From assembly GCF_022698165.1 (NCBI RefSeq), contig NZ_JALDAY010000003.1, positions 372,001 through 436,000 of the forward strand: 64,000 nucleotides of DNA. Reading direction: 5' to 3'. The stretch is from Streptomyces cylindrosporus (GTDB lineage: Bacteria > Actinomycetota > Actinomycetes > Streptomycetales > Streptomycetaceae). Both the position numbers and the translations under genes were made by a program. Of the stretch, positions 62,464 through 64,000 are shown piece by piece (the stretch's first letter is position 1; every line of letters begins with the position of its first letter). The notes beneath the pieces were generated by a model. That model did no database searches. It was given only the letters and a program-made list of their open reading frames with translations, and was not told where the DNA came from.

Positions 62464-64000
62464 ATGAGAGCAGCCGCGCTCTACTCGGCCGCCGGATCCT
62501 TGCTCCTGACCACTCTCGCCGCGGCGCCGGCCGGCGGCGCGTCCGTCGTACCGGACACGGCCGCGGTCCAGGGCACCGCGGTGGCCGCCGCACGGGCCCG
62601 GGCCGCCGGTATCGACTTCGGCAACTGCGCCGAGGCGCAGGACATGCCGGGGAGTCTGCAGTGCGGCACGGTGTCCGTGCCGCTCGACTACGCGGATCCG
62701 GGCGGCAGGCAGATCAAGCTGACGGTCAGCCGGGTCCGGGCCACACACACCGACCCGCACAACAGCAAGCGCCGGGTGCCGCGGCAGGGCGCGCTGGTCT
62801 TCAACCCGGGCGGGCCGGGCGGCGACGGCCTGTACTTCCCGCTGGTCGGTCTGCTGCCGGAGTGGAAGCGCATCGGTGCGGCGTACGACCTGGTCGGCTA
62901 CTCCCCGCGCGGTGTCGGCCGCTCGGCGCCGCTGTCCTGCCAGGACCCCAAGCACTTCTTCAAGGCGCCCTCGCAGTCGCCGACGTACCCGTCGGAGTCG
63001 TACAAGAAGGAGCGCGTCGCGCAGGCGAAGGCGTACGCGCGCGGGTGCGCGAAGCGGGCGGGCGGTGCGCTGCGGCACTACAACTCGCTCAACAACGCGC
63101 GCGACCTGGACGTGCTGCGGGCGGCGCTGGGCGAGGACCGGCTCACCTTCATGGGGGCCTCCTACGGCACCTACTTCGGGGCGCTGTACGCGACGCTGTT
63201 CCCCTCCCACGTGCGGCGGATGGTGTTCGACTCGGCGGTGAACCCGGATCCGGAGCGGGTCTGGTACCGCAACAACCTCGACCAGTCGGCCGCGTTCGAG
63301 GGGCGCTGGACGGACTTCCGTGAGTGGATCGCCAAGCACGACGACGTGTACGGGCTGGGGCGGACCGCCGACTCGGTGCAGCGCAGCTACGAGCGAGCGA
63401 GCGCGCAGCTGGCGGCGGAACCGGCCGGGGGCAAGGTGGGGCCCGCGCAGCTGCAGGGGGCGTTTCTGACGGCCGGGTACTTCGACGACTACTGGCCGCA
63501 CCGGGCGCAGGCGCTGTCGGAGTACCTCAAGGGCGATCCGAAGCAGCTGATCGCGCAGGCGGCTCCGGTGGCGGGGGCGGCGGCCGAGGCGGAGAACTCC
63601 AACGCGGTGTACACGGCCGTCGAGTGCAACGACGCTCCCTGGCCGACGGACTTCCGCGTCTGGGACCGGGACAACACGCGGCTCGCGCGGGTGGCGCCGT
63701 TCGAGACGTGGGACAACGTGTGGATGAACCTGCCGTGCGCGTACTGGCCGGTGCCCCGGCAGGAGCCGGTGGATGTGCGGACCGGGCCGGGTGAGCTGCC
63801 GCCGACGATGATCCTCGCCGCCGAGCGGGACGCGGCCGCGCCTTATGAGGGGGCGCTGGAGCTGCACCGGCGGTTGTCGGGGTCGGTGCTGGTGACAGAG
63901 CGGGACGCGGGGACGCACGGGATCGCGGGCGGGCCGAACCGGTGCGTCAACGGCTACCTGGACGCGTACCTGTTGGAAGGGCGGACGCCGGTACGGCGCG
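62464..64000 (+). CDS. Secreted tripeptidyl aminopeptidase-like alpha/beta-hydrolase, 3' end outside window
   Basis: 512 codons visible, open to the window end. Signal peptide (LYSAAGSLLLTTLAAAPAGG), a short pro-segment, then the S33-type fold: LVFNPGGPGGDGLYFP (oxyanion), VGYSPRGVGRSAPL, nucleophile Ser233 in MGASYGTYFGALYATLFP. The Asp is in ILAAERDAAAP, and His in DAGTHGIAGG near the end. It resembles the streptomycete Tap family that removes N-terminal tripeptides from secreted proteins. ATG with AGGG 7 bases upstream. Confidence 0.9.
   Translation, partial: MRAAALYSAAGSLLLTTLAAAPAGGASVVPDTAAVQGTAVAAARARAAGIDFGNCAEAQDMPGSLQCGTVSVPLDYADPGGRQIKLTVSRVRATHTDPHNSKRRVPRQGALVFNPGGPGGDGLYFPLVGLLPEWKRIGAAYDLVGYSPRGVGRSAPLSCQDPKHFFKAPSQSPTYPSESYKKERVAQAKAYARGCAKRAGGALRHYNSLNNARDLDVLRAALGEDRLTFMGASYGTYFGALYATLFPSHVRRMVFDSAVNPDPERVWYRNNLDQSAAFEGRWTDFREWIAKHDDVYGLGRTADSVQRSYERASAQLAAEPAGGKVGPAQLQGAFLTAGYFDDYWPHRAQALSEYLKGDPKQLIAQAAPVAGAAAEAENSNAVYTAVECNDAPWPTDFRVWDRDNTRLARVAPFETWDNVWMNLPCAYWPVPRQEPVDVRTGPGELPPTMILAAERDAAAPYEGALELHRRLSGSVLVTERDAGTHGIAGGPNRCVNGYLDAYLLEGRTPVRR

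Overview
This window is high-GC chromosomal DNA from a Streptomyces-like actinomycete. The signs are the strong third-position GC bias, many GTG and TTG starts, start-to-stop overlaps of the ATGA type, leaderless starts placed right after a -10 box, two sugar importer permeases without their own ATPase, and gene families typical of the genus (SpoIIE phosphatase with an RsbW-like domain, CGNR regulator, DUF4142, TIGR04222, Tap-like peptidase). No rRNA, tRNA, CRISPR array, transposase or phage gene was seen.

Layout. 1-8.1 kb: end of a histidine kinase gene, a large SpoIIE/GAF phosphatase, a GH35 beta-galactosidase with a perfect 16-bp palindromic operator, a small secreted protein and a LacI regulator. 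8.1-25 kb: a carbohydrate-utilisation block with a UPF0309 SIS protein, an RpiR regulator with a SIS domain, a GH38 alpha-mannosidase, an ABC importer, two GH3 enzymes, a BadF-type sugar kinase and a GH5-like enzyme. None of the four glycosidases in this block has a visible signal peptide. Six related copies of TGGTTGATTGAACCA sit in its promoters, so I read it as one RpiR regulon. The gene set resembles the bifidobacterial pathway for N-glycan-derived Man/GlcNAc oligosaccharides: import, then trimming in the cytoplasm.

25-30.5 kb: a flippase-like membrane protein, a CGNR regulator, a frameshifted aldehyde dehydrogenase, an internally deleted alpha/beta-hydrolase, MsrA and a TetR regulator. 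Four copies of a near-identical 21-bp operator tie this stretch together, while several of its genes are decaying. 30.5-44 kb: peptide and small-molecule catabolism, with a zinc alcohol dehydrogenase, an M20 peptidase, a TetR regulator, a complete Dpp/Opp-type importer translationally coupled to an S9 peptidase, then an alpha/beta-hydrolase, a LysR regulator and a tartrate dehydrogenase-like enzyme sharing an ATAGG-N5-CCTAT motif.

44-56.5 kb: mostly housekeeping genes (a lysozyme-like secreted protein, MsrB, MurC, a RibD-type reductase, a ZapE ATPase, carbonic anhydrase with a SulP transporter, a slipin, PPK2, a polysaccharide deacetylase, a Pth2-like protein). 56.4-58.2 kb is a scar: the tail of an FtsX permease abuts the headless remnant of an SGNH lipase, followed by a scrap of a maleylpyruvate-isomerase-like gene. 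58.2-62.3 kb: a DUF692 (MNIO) enzyme with an extra C-terminal domain, flanked by two DUF4142 paralogues and a TIGR04222 membrane protein. The window ends inside a secreted Tap-like peptidase.

Most notable: the RpiR glycan regulon; a 492-bp tandem repeat of 13 units inside its sugar kinase; an apparent ATT start codon behind a perfect Shine-Dalgarno in its GH5-like gene; the CGNR operator set; and the MNIO locus, a candidate peptide-modification system without an obvious precursor.
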